A program made the position numbers and the translations under genes. A DNA stretch of 45,573 bases from Candidatus Gorgyraea atricola (lineage in GTDB: Bacteria; Omnitrophota; Gorgyraeia; Gorgyraeales; Gorgyraeaceae): assembly GCA_030765235.1 (NCBI GenBank), contig JAVCCW010000004.1:1-45573 (forward strand). Direction: 5' to 3'. Shown one piece after another: positions 37,023 through 45,457 of the stretch (positions are counted from its first letter, which is position 1; the number at the start of each line of letters is the position of its first letter). The notes below the pieces were generated by a model, which saw only the letters and a list, made by a program, of their open reading frames with translations, did not search any database and was not told the DNA's origin.

Positions 37023-39350
37023 TTGAAACGGATTAACACAGATATTAGATGGGGATGGTGGAAAGATACTATCCCCATTTCTATTTTAGCAGTATTTACG
37101 GTTTTATTTTTCTCTGATATATTTTTTGGAAACAAAATCTTTATCCACCGCGACCTTTTAAGATTTTTTTATCCCCTAAGAGAATTTAGCGTAACGCAGT
37201 TTAAACTCGGCCAGATCCCGCTATGGAATCCGTACATACATTGCGGCAGTCCTCACCTGGCAGAATTTCAGACCTGCGTATTTTATCCCTTCAGTATAAT
37301 CTATCTGTTATTTCCTTTTGCGAAGGCCTTTAATTATTTCATAGTATTTCATGTGTTCTTGGCAGGATTCTTTACATATCTTTTGATGAGGCACTGGAGC
37401 TACTCTAGGTATGCCTCGTTTTTGTCAGCGTCGGTATTTATGGTGAGTGGATACACCATCTCTGTAATAAATCTTCTGGCCTCGCTCGGCTCAGTAGTAT
37501 GGCTACCGCTTATAATTTTATTTTACGATAGAAAGAATTATATATGGACTGGGATCTGTTTGGCTTTTATGGTCTTAGGCGGCGGCGAGCCAGCAATTAT
37601 CTTTGGTACGATTTTAATATTGTTATTTCTAGGTAGGCATAAAGCCCTTTTAATATCTTTGCTTGTCGCCATAGGGCTTACTGCTTTTCAGATTTTACCA
37701 TTTATTGAATTTTTATTTCATTCCTCACGGCCTAGCATGGCATTTAGTGAAGCAGCTATGTGGTCGCTCCCTCCGTATGCGCTTCTGGATCTTCTTGTAC
37801 CCTATTTAAGTGAAACAGATTACCTTTATAAGGATTATTGGACGCGGCAAAGTTGGCTTTTGGTTTATTATATGGGGTTGTTTAGCATTATCTGCGCCTT
37901 CATATCTTTGAAGTTTAACACCACAAAGAGAAGAAAGGCGTTTTTTTATATTTTAGCAGCTGGTTTAGTACTTTCTTTTGGGAAATACACGCCAATATAT
38001 TATTTATTGTATAAACTCATGCCAGGTTTTAGCCTGTCGCGATACCCTATAAAATTCTTTTTCATGGTGACATTTTCTCTGGCAGTTTTGGCAGGTATGG
38101 GGTTGGATTATTACAGGCAGAATGTTTTAGCGCTAAAAAGATTTTTGAAAATAGGCTTGGCCATAGGATTTATATCATCGATTCTGTATCTTTTGATAAA
38201 TTTAAACTTCGTAGAGATCTATAGCTTTTTTTACAACGAGGTATTGGGTTTTATAGATAAAAAAGCAGAACTTGGTCAGCTGGTATGCGTGGGTCTTTAC
38301 AATATAAAAAGGGGTTTTGGTATTTTAATGCTTTTGTTGCTTTTGATGTTTTTACCGTCGAGGAAAAAGATAGGATTAAATATAGCTTTGCCGATATTGA
38401 TCTTTATATCGCTAATAGATATTTTTACAGCAAATAAAAATCTCTATCTGAATATGGATACTAATGATCATCTGCGGCCTGGAGAGAGTATAGAGTTTTT
38501 GAAAAAGGACAATGACCTATTCAGGATATTCGATTCTCCTGCAACCTTGAGACAAAATACCTTTGTTCCAGAAAGGGATTATTTCGATGGCGTGACAGCT
38601 TTAAAGAAAAGGATGGTGTCGAATAGAGGTGTTAGCTTTGGCATATATGATGCATATGGGTATGGTTCGCTTTACAATAAAAGACACGATCAGGTGATAG
38701 AAGCAATAACAGAAAAGGATTTGCCTACTGAGACAAATCTATTAGACCTTTTGAATGTAAAATACGTGATCTCACCAAAGGATTTTGAGGCTAGTGGATA
38801 CAGGCTGGTCAAAAAGGGTGAAAAGGCAAATATCTACGAGAATGAAAATGTGCTGCCGCGGGCGTTTCTCGTGGATAAGGCAGTGGTTATTAAGGACGAA
38901 AAAGAGATCCTGGAGAAACTGACGAGCAAAGACTTTAAGCCGGAAGAAGAGGTGATTTTAGAAGAGGGACCCCGTACCAGTCGCTTCGCTCCGGTACGGG
39001 GCAGGCAAGGGAAGGTTAGGATTTTGGATTATAAGGCTAATCAAGTTATTGTAGAGGCTGAAGTAAGCAGTCCAAAGTTTCTTGTATTGAGCGATTCATA
39101 TTATCCTGGATGGAAGGCGTACGTGGATGGCAAGCAAACAAAGATCTACAGGGCAGACTACATCTTACGCGCTGTACATCTTGAGCCAGGCAAGCATACT
39201 GTAAAATTCATATATGACCCATATTTATTTAAGATAGGAGTAATAATAACATTTATAACACTGATAGTGATTATGTTGTCATTGCGAGGCTGGCGAAGCC
39301 AGCCGAAGCAATCTCATGAGATTGCTTCGTCGCTTCGTTCCTCGCAATGA
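37023..39350 (+). CDS. YfhO-like polytopic membrane protein
   Basis: Up to 775 aa, starting from TTG 37023. The exact start is uncertain, as no Shine-Dalgarno is visible and the upstream DNA is AACGGATT-type repetition. About 12 hydrophobic segments occupy 20-500. Family features: IPLWNPYIHCGSPHLAEFQTCVFYP, GSVVWLPLIILFY and a periplasmic C-domain with SDSYYPGWKAYVDGK. YfhO proteins are GT-C-like and linked to glycosylation of surface polymers. In a pilin operon a role in pilin or surface glycan modification is a guess. Residues about 648-663 come from a palindromic insert. The last ~24 codons and stop lie in a TCATTGCGAGG-type repeat. Confidence 0.82.
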   Translation: MKRINTDIRWGWWKDTIPISILAVFTVLFFSDIFFGNKIFIHRDLLRFFYPLREFSVTQFKLGQIPLWNPYIHCGSPHLAEFQTCVFYPFSIIYLLFPFAKAFNYFIVFHVFLAGFFTYLLMRHWSYSRYASFLSASVFMVSGYTISVINLLASLGSVVWLPLIILFYDRKNYIWTGICLAFMVLGGGEPAIIFGTILILLFLGRHKALLISLLVAIGLTAFQILPFIEFLFHSSRPSMAFSEAAMWSLPPYALLDLLVPYLSETDYLYKDYWTRQSWLLVYYMGLFSIICAFISLKFNTTKRRKAFFYILAAGLVLSFGKYTPIYYLLYKLMPGFSLSRYPIKFFFMVTFSLAVLAGMGLDYYRQNVLALKRFLKIGLAIGFISSILYLLINLNFVEIYSFFYNEVLGFIDKKAELGQLVCVGLYNIKRGFGILMLLLLLMFLPSRKKIGLNIALPILIFISLIDIFTANKNLYLNMDTNDHLRPGESIEFLKKDNDLFRIFDSPATLRQNTFVPERDYFDGVTALKKRMVSNRGVSFGIYDAYGYGSLYNKRHDQVIEAITEKDLPTETNLLDLLNVKYVISPKDFEASGYRLVKKGEKANIYENENVLPRAFLVDKAVVIKDEKEILEKLTSKDFKPEEEVILEEGPRTSRFAPVRGRQGKVRILDYKANQVIVEAEVSSPKFLVLSDSYYPGWKAYVDGKQTKIYRADYILRAVHLEPGKHTVKFIYDPYLFKIGVIITFITLIVIMLSLRGWRSQPKQSHEIASSLRSSQ
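38965..39012 (+). repeat. In-frame palindromic insert within the YfhO-like gene
   Basis: AGGGACCCCGTACC, loop with GCTTCGC, GGTACGGGGCAGGCAAGGGA. Same family as 9775-9840 in waaA: shared GGGACCCC start, GTACGGGGCAGGCAAGGGA end, and a different hairpin interior. Translated as RTSRFAPVRGRQGK without breaking the frame. Confidence 0.82.
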
Positions 39351-39352
39351 CA
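39277..39352. repeat. TGTCATTGCGAGG-type palindromic repeat at a gene end
   Basis: Outer arms TGTCATTGCGAGG (39277-39289) and CCTCGCAATGACA (39340-39352) enclose nested hairpins CTGGCGAAGCCAG and GAAGCAATCTC/GAGATTGCTTC. Similar GTCATTGCGAGG palindromes are dispersed in many bacterial genomes. Here the repeat supplies the final codons and TGA of the YfhO-like gene. Confidence 0.9.
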
Positions 39353-39406
39353 TATGATGCTCTAGGTTGACTTTTTTAGGGGTATGGGGTAAGGTTTAGG
39401 TATATT

Positions 39407-39925
39407 ATGGGAAGATGTAAAGGTTTTACATTAATCGAGCTGGTGGTGATAATAGTTATTTTAGGGATTCTGGCAGTTATAGCTATCCCTAAGATAGATT
39501 TAACAAATCTGAGGATAAATCTGGCTGCTGAGAAGGTGCAGTCGGATATAAGGTATGCCCAGAAAATGGCAATGGATATTCAGAAAAGGACAGGGGTGTT
39601 CTTTAGCAGTGTTAATGATAATTATACAGTATACATAGAAGATTCTCCTGGGAGCTGGGTGATAGTCAAAGATCCAAGGACAAGGAATGATTTTACGATC
39701 CAGCTAAATCAGAATGAATTTGCGGGTGTAGACATTACTTTGGTATTTTTTAATGTGGCTGGCAGGCCTTTAGTTTTCGATATGTTTGGTACACCTTATG
39801 ACTATAATATCGCAACCGGCGTCGCAACATTATTAACGAACCCTGCCGGGGTCAGGATTAATGGGACGAGGGATGTTATAGTAACTCAGAATACTGGGAG
39901 GGTGAATACTCAAGATGTGCCGTAA
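39407..39925 (+). CDS. Pseudopilin, GspH/FimT-like
   Basis: 172 aa. The leader MGRCKG-FTLIELVVIIVIL is followed by AVIAIPKIDLTNLRI, then NLAAEKVQSDIRYAQKMAMDIQKRTGVFF, the pattern of FimT/GspH minor pilins whose helix is followed by a helical QxxxRYAQ segment. The C-terminal beta domain contains NPAGVRINGTRDVIVTQNTGRV. Minor pilins form the initiation complex at the pilus tip. It overlaps the next gene by 11 bp. Confidence 0.87.
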   Translation: MGRCKGFTLIELVVIIVILGILAVIAIPKIDLTNLRINLAAEKVQSDIRYAQKMAMDIQKRTGVFFSSVNDNYTVYIEDSPGSWVIVKDPRTRNDFTIQLNQNEFAGVDITLVFFNVAGRPLVFDMFGTPYDYNIATGVATLLTNPAGVRINGTRDVIVTQNTGRVNTQDVP

Positions 39926-40298
39926 TTCAAAAGGATTCTCTTTAATCGAATTGGTAATTGCCATGCTGATAGCGGGTATATCTATTCTCTCGCTTGCGTT
40001 CTTGTTCAGTCAGGTTATGAAGACATATGCCGAGCCAGAGGTTATGCAGGTGGCTACAGCATTGTCTGAACAAAAGATGGAAGAAGTTACTAGCTTTCGT
40101 TATTCTGATGTCGCTGATGATGGACCAACAGCATTTTCTGGAAATTTTTCAAATTATACCTGGCAGATCACTGTGAGCGCTGTGCCGACTGCTTTAGCCA
40201 TTGATCCAGGCATGACTGACTACAAGCAAGTAGAAGTAACTGTGTCAAACGGCATCATAGGAAGCGTTACTTTGGCAACTGTTGTTACGAATAACTGA
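39915..40298 (+). CDS. Pseudopilin, PilV/GspI-like
   Basis: 127 aa. MCRNSKG-FSLIELVIAMLIAGI is the prepilin signal. It continues LAFLFSQVMKTY and ATALSEQKMEEVTSFRY, the typical GspI/PilV element with many Ala/Gln/Lys after the helix. The remaining short beta domain (FSNYTWQITVSAVP, DYKQVEVTVSNG) fits. One of four consecutive minor-pilin-type genes. Confidence 0.87.
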   Translation: MCRNSKGFSLIELVIAMLIAGISILSLAFLFSQVMKTYAEPEVMQVATALSEQKMEEVTSFRYSDVADDGPTAFSGNFSNYTWQITVSAVPTALAIDPGMTDYKQVEVTVSNGIIGSVTLATVVTNN

Positions 40299-40304
40299 TA
40301 GATT

Positions 40305-40814
40305 ATGAAGAAAAAAGGGTTTACTCTAATAGAACTTGTAATAGTCATAGTTATCCTCGGTATTATTGCTAGTACCGCTACCCCTTTATTATTAGCCATA
40401 TCAGACTCAGTTACTTTTTTAATTAGCAGGGCGGGAATGGATCAGGCCGCAGATATAGCCTTGAGCAGGATGGCAAGGGAGATGCGAAGGCTGAAAGATG
40501 ATTCAAGTGTCAATACTGCAGCTTCTTCTCAATTTTCGTTTGATGACGTCAATAGTAATACGATAAGCTATTCTTTAAGCAGTATGAATCTAATGCGGAA
40601 TTCTGATATCCTGGCAAGTGATGTACAAAGTTTAAGCTTTACTTATTACGGTGACAGCGGCAGTACGATATCAACACCTGTTGTTAGCCCGAATGAGACT
40701 GACATAAGACGTATTGATATATCTCTTGAATTCCAGAGTGGCGATCAAACGCTTTATTATGAATCACAAGTAAGGCCCAGAAACCTGAGGCATGCAAATG
40801 AGGTATTTTTTTAA
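40305..40814 (+). CDS. Pseudopilin, PilW/GspJ-like
   Basis: 169 aa. MKKKG-FTLIELVIVIVILGII leader, then QAADIALSRMAREMRRLKDDSSVN, the LxRMxREMR-like motif characteristic of GspJ/PilW. It is followed by QFSFDDVNSNTISYSLS and DVQSLSFTYYGDSG and ends VRPRNL. The stop overlaps the start of the next gene by 1 bp (TAATG). Confidence 0.88.
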   Translation: MKKKGFTLIELVIVIVILGIIASTATPLLLAISDSVTFLISRAGMDQAADIALSRMAREMRRLKDDSSVNTAASSQFSFDDVNSNTISYSLSSMNLMRNSDILASDVQSLSFTYYGDSGSTISTPVVSPNETDIRRIDISLEFQSGDQTLYYESQVRPRNLRHANEVFF

Positions 40815-42253
40815 TGATTACACAGATGACTAACCAGAAAGGCCAGGCATTAGCAGCAGCTGTTGTTGTTATGCTCATATGTTCTTTATTTGGGCTGGTG
40901 GGGGTGTCGCTATTGACTTCAAAGAGTGGTCATTCTTCTGTAGGAGGCCTTCAGTCAGCACAGGCCTTCTGGCTTGCCCATGCCGGGCTTGAATGGTACT
41001 TACAACAGTTAAATGATGATACGGATTGGACTGATGAAACTAACCAGACAAAATCTTTTGCCAATGGGTCTTTTACTATAACGGTATCCAATGTCAGTTC
41101 AACGAGTATAGATATAAACTCTACAGGAGAAGTCGTTAGTGCCTCAGAGGGTCAGGATATAACTCGCTATATAAATATAACAGCGAAGAAACAGCCGCAA
41201 GCCATGAGATTTGCTGTATATTGGGGCAGAGATGCAGGATCGTGGTTAGAGTTGAGAACTTCTACCACGGTCAATGGCGACCTGTGGTCGAGGGGGACTA
41301 CAGATGTTAAAAGTGGATGTTCTGTTGCTGGCACTGCTTACTGTCCAAGCAATCGAGATATAACTGGAGCAGGAAGTTACACAGAAGAAAAGATAGATTC
41401 ACCATATCTGTCCATGCCACAGATAGACGAGAGTTATTATAATAGCTTGATCAGTACCTATAATTCATACATCAATACTTATGGAACTAACAGCAATCGC
41501 AATCAATCTACAGATTTAACATTGGCAGGTGATATTATTGGTTGTAAGAATTTTACTACAAATGGCAATATTACTATAGCAGGCTATGGTTATATAGTAG
41601 CGGACCGGAATATTAATTTACATTCTACTAATGGCGCATCAGGAACACTCACAATAACGCCTTCGGGTGGAAATATCTATTTTCTTGCAGCAAGGAATGT
41701 TACTGTTAATTCTACAAAGGCTGACACCAATGTAACAATAAGTAGTGGAGATGGCAGCCTCACTTATCTTTATTCAAGGGCTCAGACTAACAATAACCAG
41801 TTAGCGAGAGTTCGTAAACACGCTGCCACAACCACGGATATCGATTCAGCTTTTATTATTGGAAGAAGGAGGATTATTGTACAAAACGGGGCTCAGGTTA
41901 CAAATTCTACTTTATATGTAAGTGATCTTTCTAATGATAATAATTATTTACAGATTACCAATAGTGGAACATTGGTTTCTGGCAGTGTAATCAGTGTTTC
42001 AAGCAGGGACCCTGGCTTGATTATAAATAATGGCGCATCAGCTACAGGCCTTGTCTATCAATGGGGGGCAAACTCTGGGTATACACGACTGAATAATGCC
42101 ACGATTACAGGATCAGTAGTTGCCAGTCAATATACAAATGACCGCATTGTAAATTCTACAATAACCTATAGCACAACAAGTCTTCCTTCGGTTCCACCAG
42201 AAGGCTTTGATGGACATATCTCAGTTGAGCCTGATTCATGGGAAGGCTTGTAA
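40814..42253 (+). CDS. PilX/GspK-like protein with large Asn/Ser/Thr-rich domain (479 aa)
   Basis: The N-terminus NQKG-QALAAAVVVMLICSLFGLVGVSLL is a pilin-like helix without Glu5, as in the PilX/GspK position. It continues SAQAFWLAHAGLEWYLQQL, common to PilX N-terminal domains. From about residue 130 on the protein is rich in Asn, Ser, Thr and Gly with short beta repeats (TTNGNITIAGYGYIVADRNINLHS, TNVTISSGDG), suggesting a beta-solenoid. It ends PPEGFDGHISVEPDSWEGL. Likely a pilus-tip or surface adhesin-like minor pilin; no adhesin family is recognised. Confidence 0.75.
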   Translation: MITQMTNQKGQALAAAVVVMLICSLFGLVGVSLLTSKSGHSSVGGLQSAQAFWLAHAGLEWYLQQLNDDTDWTDETNQTKSFANGSFTITVSNVSSTSIDINSTGEVVSASEGQDITRYINITAKKQPQAMRFAVYWGRDAGSWLELRTSTTVNGDLWSRGTTDVKSGCSVAGTAYCPSNRDITGAGSYTEEKIDSPYLSMPQIDESYYNSLISTYNSYINTYGTNSNRNQSTDLTLAGDIIGCKNFTTNGNITIAGYGYIVADRNINLHSTNGASGTLTITPSGGNIYFLAARNVTVNSTKADTNVTISSGDGSLTYLYSRAQTNNNQLARVRKHAATTTDIDSAFIIGRRRIIVQNGAQVTNSTLYVSDLSNDNNYLQITNSGTLVSGSVISVSSRDPGLIINNGASATGLVYQWGANSGYTRLNNATITGSVVASQYTNDRIVNSTITYSTTSLPSVPPEGFDGHISVEPDSWEGL

Positions 42254-42280
42254 TTTAGATGGCAAGAATCGTTGTAGTTA

Positions 42281-42289
42281 TGGTATAAT
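42281..42289 (+). promoter_or_regulatory. Extended -10 promoter just before pilM
   Basis: TGGTATAAT (42281-42289) contains an extended TG plus a consensus -10. No matching -35 is seen. The ATG at 42299 is 9 nt after it, so any transcript would be leaderless or nearly so. Confidence 0.4.
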
Positions 42290-42298
42290 TACAAAGAT

Positions 42299-43834
42299 AT
42301 GAAAGATCTTTTAGCACAACTTAAAAAAGAGAGCGAATCCATACTTTCAGACATAGGGCTAAAGGCAAAGTCTGGAAGTATCATTGGCCTGGATTTAGGC
42401 ACAAGCTCTTTCAGGGCTGCGAGAATTAGGCAGGGCGTAAAAGAGATACCGCTTAAAGACACCTTAATAAAAGAAAAGTCCTCACTTAAGGATTTGGTTG
42501 CGCAGCTTAATATAGGTGATGATGAGAGGGTAGCTATAAATTTTAGCGGAGAGGCATTGACAATAAAACGAGTAAGAATACATTCTATGCCTGTCGAGGA
42601 AATAAAAGAGGCGCTAAAGTGGGAACTGAAAGAGCAGATCCAGGCAGATATTGATAACTCAGAGATAAAATTTAGTATCATAGGAGAAAAAGAGGCACAG
42701 GATGGCTCTAAGAAGATAGATGTAATTGCATTAGTATATAATGAAAAGGATGCTGAAAGAAAGGTTAAAGAATTAAAGGGCCTTGGCCTGAATGTACAGA
42801 GTATTATCCCTACTGAATTCGCGCTTGCCAGTTATATAAATTCTCAAAATTTAATATCTCCAGACGAAACTGCTGCTATCGTAGATATAGGAAGCGCTAC
42901 TACAAGAATATCTATAGTTGAAAACAAAAAACTTTTTTTTACAAGAGACGTGGCAATAGGCGGCGATACCATTACTGATGCAATGACAGGCACGCTTCTT
43001 TCAGACAAAGGTAAGATAGAGCTTTCAAAAGAAGAGGCAGAGAAGATAAAGCGCGAGCAGGGCGTCTCAGATGATATGAGGATCTTGTCAATGATGAGGC
43101 CGGTTCTAGAGAGATTCGTTACTCAGATAAAGAGGTCTTTTGAATATTGCGAGCACCAGTTTGGATGCGCGACTGTCAAAAAGATCATACTTGCAGGAGG
43201 CGGCGCAAAGTTAAAAGGCCTTAAGGAATATCTATCCAAGGAAATGGGCATTGAGGTAACAGATGCGCTTCCTGAGATCGCAGAAGCAGTTGGCCTGGCT
43301 ATAGTCAGCAGCAATGAATTAAACATGCTTCCAGCGAAATTCAAGGAAGAAAAAGGCAGTGCCTTAAAAAATATTTCTTTAAGGATGATCTCTATAGTGG
43401 CTGGATTTATATTTTTATTATCGTATGGATTTTTGTCAGTCAAGGCAGTTAATCTAACCAAAGAACTCCAGATATATAAAGCCCATTTAGAGACAGTCGA
43501 GGACATAAGAGTAATCAGGGATAAGATGATCGTTCTCGGCGGAGCAGTAAATACTATTTCCTCTAGCAGCATAAAAACAGGCAAGATAATGAAAGAATTA
43601 AGCAATATCGTGCTCTCTTCTATGGTGCTAGGCAATGTGGTTATAAGGGACAAAGAGCCAAATATAGAGTTATCAGGTGTTGTTGTAAAAGGAGAAGAGT
43701 TGAGCGAGTTTATGTCCAGTCTTGAGAAGTCTAGTATGTTTGAAAAGGTAAAATTGATATTCAGCGAGAGAAATCAGGATTATTCTAAAGGCGCATTGGA
43801 TTTTGAGATCACAGCTAATCTGACGAGGCAGTAA
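42299..43834 (+). CDS. PilM-PilN fusion protein
   Basis: 511 aa. Residues 25-~345 are the PilM actin-like ATPase: IIGLDLGTSSFRAARI (phosphate 1), VEEIKEALKWELKEQI, AAIVDIGSATTRISIV (phosphate 2), RDVAIGGDTIT and IILAGGGAKLKGL (adenosine). A membrane helix follows (about 360-383, MISIVAGFIFLLSYGFLSV). Then comes a PilN-like periplasmic region with a helical stalk and a ferredoxin-like end (NIELSGVVVKGEELSEFMSSLEKSSMFEKVKLIF). Normally these are separate adjacent genes whose products bind through the PilN tail; here they are covalently joined. Confidence 0.88.
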   Translation: MKDLLAQLKKESESILSDIGLKAKSGSIIGLDLGTSSFRAARIRQGVKEIPLKDTLIKEKSSLKDLVAQLNIGDDERVAINFSGEALTIKRVRIHSMPVEEIKEALKWELKEQIQADIDNSEIKFSIIGEKEAQDGSKKIDVIALVYNEKDAERKVKELKGLGLNVQSIIPTEFALASYINSQNLISPDETAAIVDIGSATTRISIVENKKLFFTRDVAIGGDTITDAMTGTLLSDKGKIELSKEEAEKIKREQGVSDDMRILSMMRPVLERFVTQIKRSFEYCEHQFGCATVKKIILAGGGAKLKGLKEYLSKEMGIEVTDALPEIAEAVGLAIVSSNELNMLPAKFKEEKGSALKNISLRMISIVAGFIFLLSYGFLSVKAVNLTKELQIYKAHLETVEDIRVIRDKMIVLGGAVNTISSSSIKTGKIMKELSNIVLSSMVLGNVVIRDKEPNIELSGVVVKGEELSEFMSSLEKSSMFEKVKLIFSERNQDYSKGALDFEITANLTRQ

Positions 43835-44418
43835 TGAATGTAAAGCTTAACTTGAAAGATAAAAAAAGTTTAATGCACGCAGGTATTTTTATAGCTATCT
43901 TGCTAATAGTGTTTCAGTTTATATATTTTCCAAAACATAGACAGGTAAAGAAACTCGAGGCAGAACATAAGACAGTAAAAAAAGATATAGACGAGCTTTA
44001 TAGTTTTATCGGAGGCCAGGAGAATCTGAAGGATAATATCGTCAATATGCGGAGGGAGATGTCTCTGCTGGAGGGCGCGTTTCCTTTTGAAAAAGAGGTG
44101 TCAAATATCATCAAGCAGTTAAATAGAGAGGCAAAGAGATTTAAGATAAACGTAGTTTCTATAAAGCCGAAGAATCTAGTTATGTATAAAGACGAGCACG
44201 GGGGAGAGATCAAGGTATCAGAGTATTTTTGTAAATGTATGCCATTGACGCTGAAAGTACAGTCAAGGTATCAGGCATTGGGTGAATTTCTCATGAGTCT
44301 TGAGGAAAGTAGGCTGCCGCTAGTTTCTGTGGAGAGAGTGAGTATAGTAAAAAGTGAACCTAGTTCACCTAATGTAGATACAGAGGTGGAATTAAACGCC
44401 TTTATGCTGGGAAAATAA
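43834..44418 (+). CDS. PilO-like alignment protein
   Basis: 194 aa with a short cytoplasmic tail, a membrane helix at about 14-28 (MHAGIFIAILLIVFQFIYF), a coiled coil (VKKLEAEHKTVKKDIDEL) and a PilO-like ferredoxin fold (FPFEKEVSNIIKQLNREAKRF, MPLTLKVQSRYQALGEFLMSLEESRLPLVSVERVSI). PilO pairs with PilN to link PilM to the outer complex. It overlaps the PilM-PilN stop by 1 bp (TAATG). Confidence 0.85.
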   Translation: MNVKLNLKDKKSLMHAGIFIAILLIVFQFIYFPKHRQVKKLEAEHKTVKKDIDELYSFIGGQENLKDNIVNMRREMSLLEGAFPFEKEVSNIIKQLNREAKRFKINVVSIKPKNLVMYKDEHGGEIKVSEYFCKCMPLTLKVQSRYQALGEFLMSLEESRLPLVSVERVSIVKSEPSSPNVDTEVELNAFMLGK

Positions 44419-44419
44419 T

Positions 44420-44866
44420 ATGCTGGAAAATTTAGGTAAAAAAGAGAAGACTGAGATTGCGATAACTGCTATTGGTATCGTATTTTTGATATTTATGGTC
44501 ATAGGCAATGTGCAGAAGTTTCAGACTAAAAAGGCCTCCATGGCTAAAAAGCAAGATGTAGTGACGTCTTCTCTGTCAGTGCCGATCTCTTTTGAGGCGC
44601 CAGAGATAGAGGAGACAACCATAAAGGAAGGTTGGGGTCACGATCCTTTTACCTTAGGCTCGGCAGGAGCAGGAGACATTGAGCTCGAAGGCCTTGTCCT
44701 GAATGGCATTATGTGGGACCCAGCCAATCCACTTGCGATCATCAATAGTGACGTTATTAAAGTAGGAGACTCGCTCGGCACTGCAACAGTAGTTGAGATC
44801 ACCCAGAACAGCGTTATCCTCGAACAAGACAGCCAACGCCACACCCTAAACCTTGTAGCATATTGA
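44420..44866 (+). CDS. PilP/GspC-like periplasmic protein
   Basis: 148 aa, membrane helix at about 13-30 (IAITAIGIVFLIFMVIGNV), linker of ~40 residues, then a small beta domain: WGHDPFTLGS, LEGLVLNGIMWDPANPLAIINSDVIKVGDSLG, VVEITQNSVILEQDSQRHTLNL. This matches the homology region of PilP/GspC-type proteins that bind the secretin. It is anchored by a helix rather than a lipobox. A secretin gene (pilQ) would be expected next but an inserted element follows the stop. Confidence 0.8.
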   Translation: MLENLGKKEKTEIAITAIGIVFLIFMVIGNVQKFQTKKASMAKKQDVVTSSLSVPISFEAPEIEETTIKEGWGHDPFTLGSAGAGDIELEGLVLNGIMWDPANPLAIINSDVIKVGDSLGTATVVEITQNSVILEQDSQRHTLNLVAY

Positions 44867-45358
44867 AAAATCCCAAATCCCAATAAATACCAATACTACC
44901 AAATAAATCCCAATTTCCAAATCCCAATTTTTTCAATCATCTAGATTTACTTATAATTGCGCTCAGAATGCTGATAATTTCTTGACATTCTTTTATATCC
45001 ATAATAATGTCTTTTTCTTCGATATATCTGCCAGAAGAAAGTCTCAGCCAATATCTTGTTTCCTTGGCTTCTTTTCTAGCTATCACCGTTTTGTTAACAA
45101 AATCTTTCTTTGTTAAAGTTCCATCAGCTTCTTCTACATTAGCACCAATTGACGTACCTGCTTTAGTTAATTGCCTACCTATTATCTCACATCTAGTATT
45201 ATTAGGCAACTGCTCAACTATGTCAATTATCCTCTGTGCAAATTTAAATGTTCTATCTTTCAAATTGTAGTATTTTTCACTCATTTTAACCTCCGTGTTT
45301 TGGATTTGGGATTTTGGATTTATTTGGGATTTGGTAGTATTGGTAGTATTGGGATTTT
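44866..45358 (-). mobile_element. IVS-like element: four-helix-bundle gene enclosed by long inverted arms
   Basis: The left arm (44866-44929) begins AAAAATCCCAAATCCCAATA and the right arm (45299-45358) ends TAGTATTGGGATTTTCC. They are imperfect complements and can form a stem of roughly 60 bp. On the - strand they match, in order, the two arms of the ORF-less copies at 27121 and 31431, so those look like internal deletions of this form. Between the arms is one gene (44937-45284). The element starts on the last base of the PilP-like stop codon. The layout resembles 23S rRNA intervening sequences, but here it is not within rRNA. Confidence 0.85.
44937..45284 (-). CDS. Four-helix-bundle protein (S23/IVS-encoded family)
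   Basis: 115 aa from ATG 45284, which has GGAGG 5 nt upstream. In-frame codons farther upstream are arm sequence (NPNTTNTTKSQINPKSQ) and need not be translated. Motifs: LKDRTFKFAQRIIDIVEQLP, IGRQLTKAGTSIGANVEEA, TKKDFVNKTVIARKEAKETR, YWLRLSSG, ECQEIISILSAIISKSR. This is the family found in intervening sequences of 23S rRNA and, structurally, in Avd proteins of diversity-generating retroelements. It binds nucleic acid in the Avd case. No enzymatic motif is evident. Confidence 0.93.
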   Translation of the reverse strand: MSEKYYNLKDRTFKFAQRIIDIVEQLPNNTRCEIIGRQLTKAGTSIGANVEEADGTLTKKDFVNKTVIARKEAKETRYWLRLSSGRYIEEKDIIMDIKECQEIISILSAIISKSR

Positions 45359-45375
45359 CCATAATTACCTCTCTA

Positions 45376-45410
45376 ATATATAGACACATCTCAACCCCCG
45401 TTTTCTTTCA
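45376..45410 (+). repeat. AGACACAT...TTCTTTCA dispersed repeat, right copy
   Basis: AATATATAGACACATCTC, an 11-base spacer, then TTTTCTTTCA, matching 28411-28445. It lies 18 bp outside the arm of the IVS-like element, on the side of the insertion sequence that enters the window. Confidence 0.7.
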
Positions 45411-45457
45411 AAAATCTTTACCCTCCTTAAATTCCCTTAAATTATATGTAATACCAA

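Noticed and set aside
45007-45383. Two + strand frames across the four-helix-bundle gene
   Set aside because: They are antisense to a clear family member with its own ribosome-binding site.
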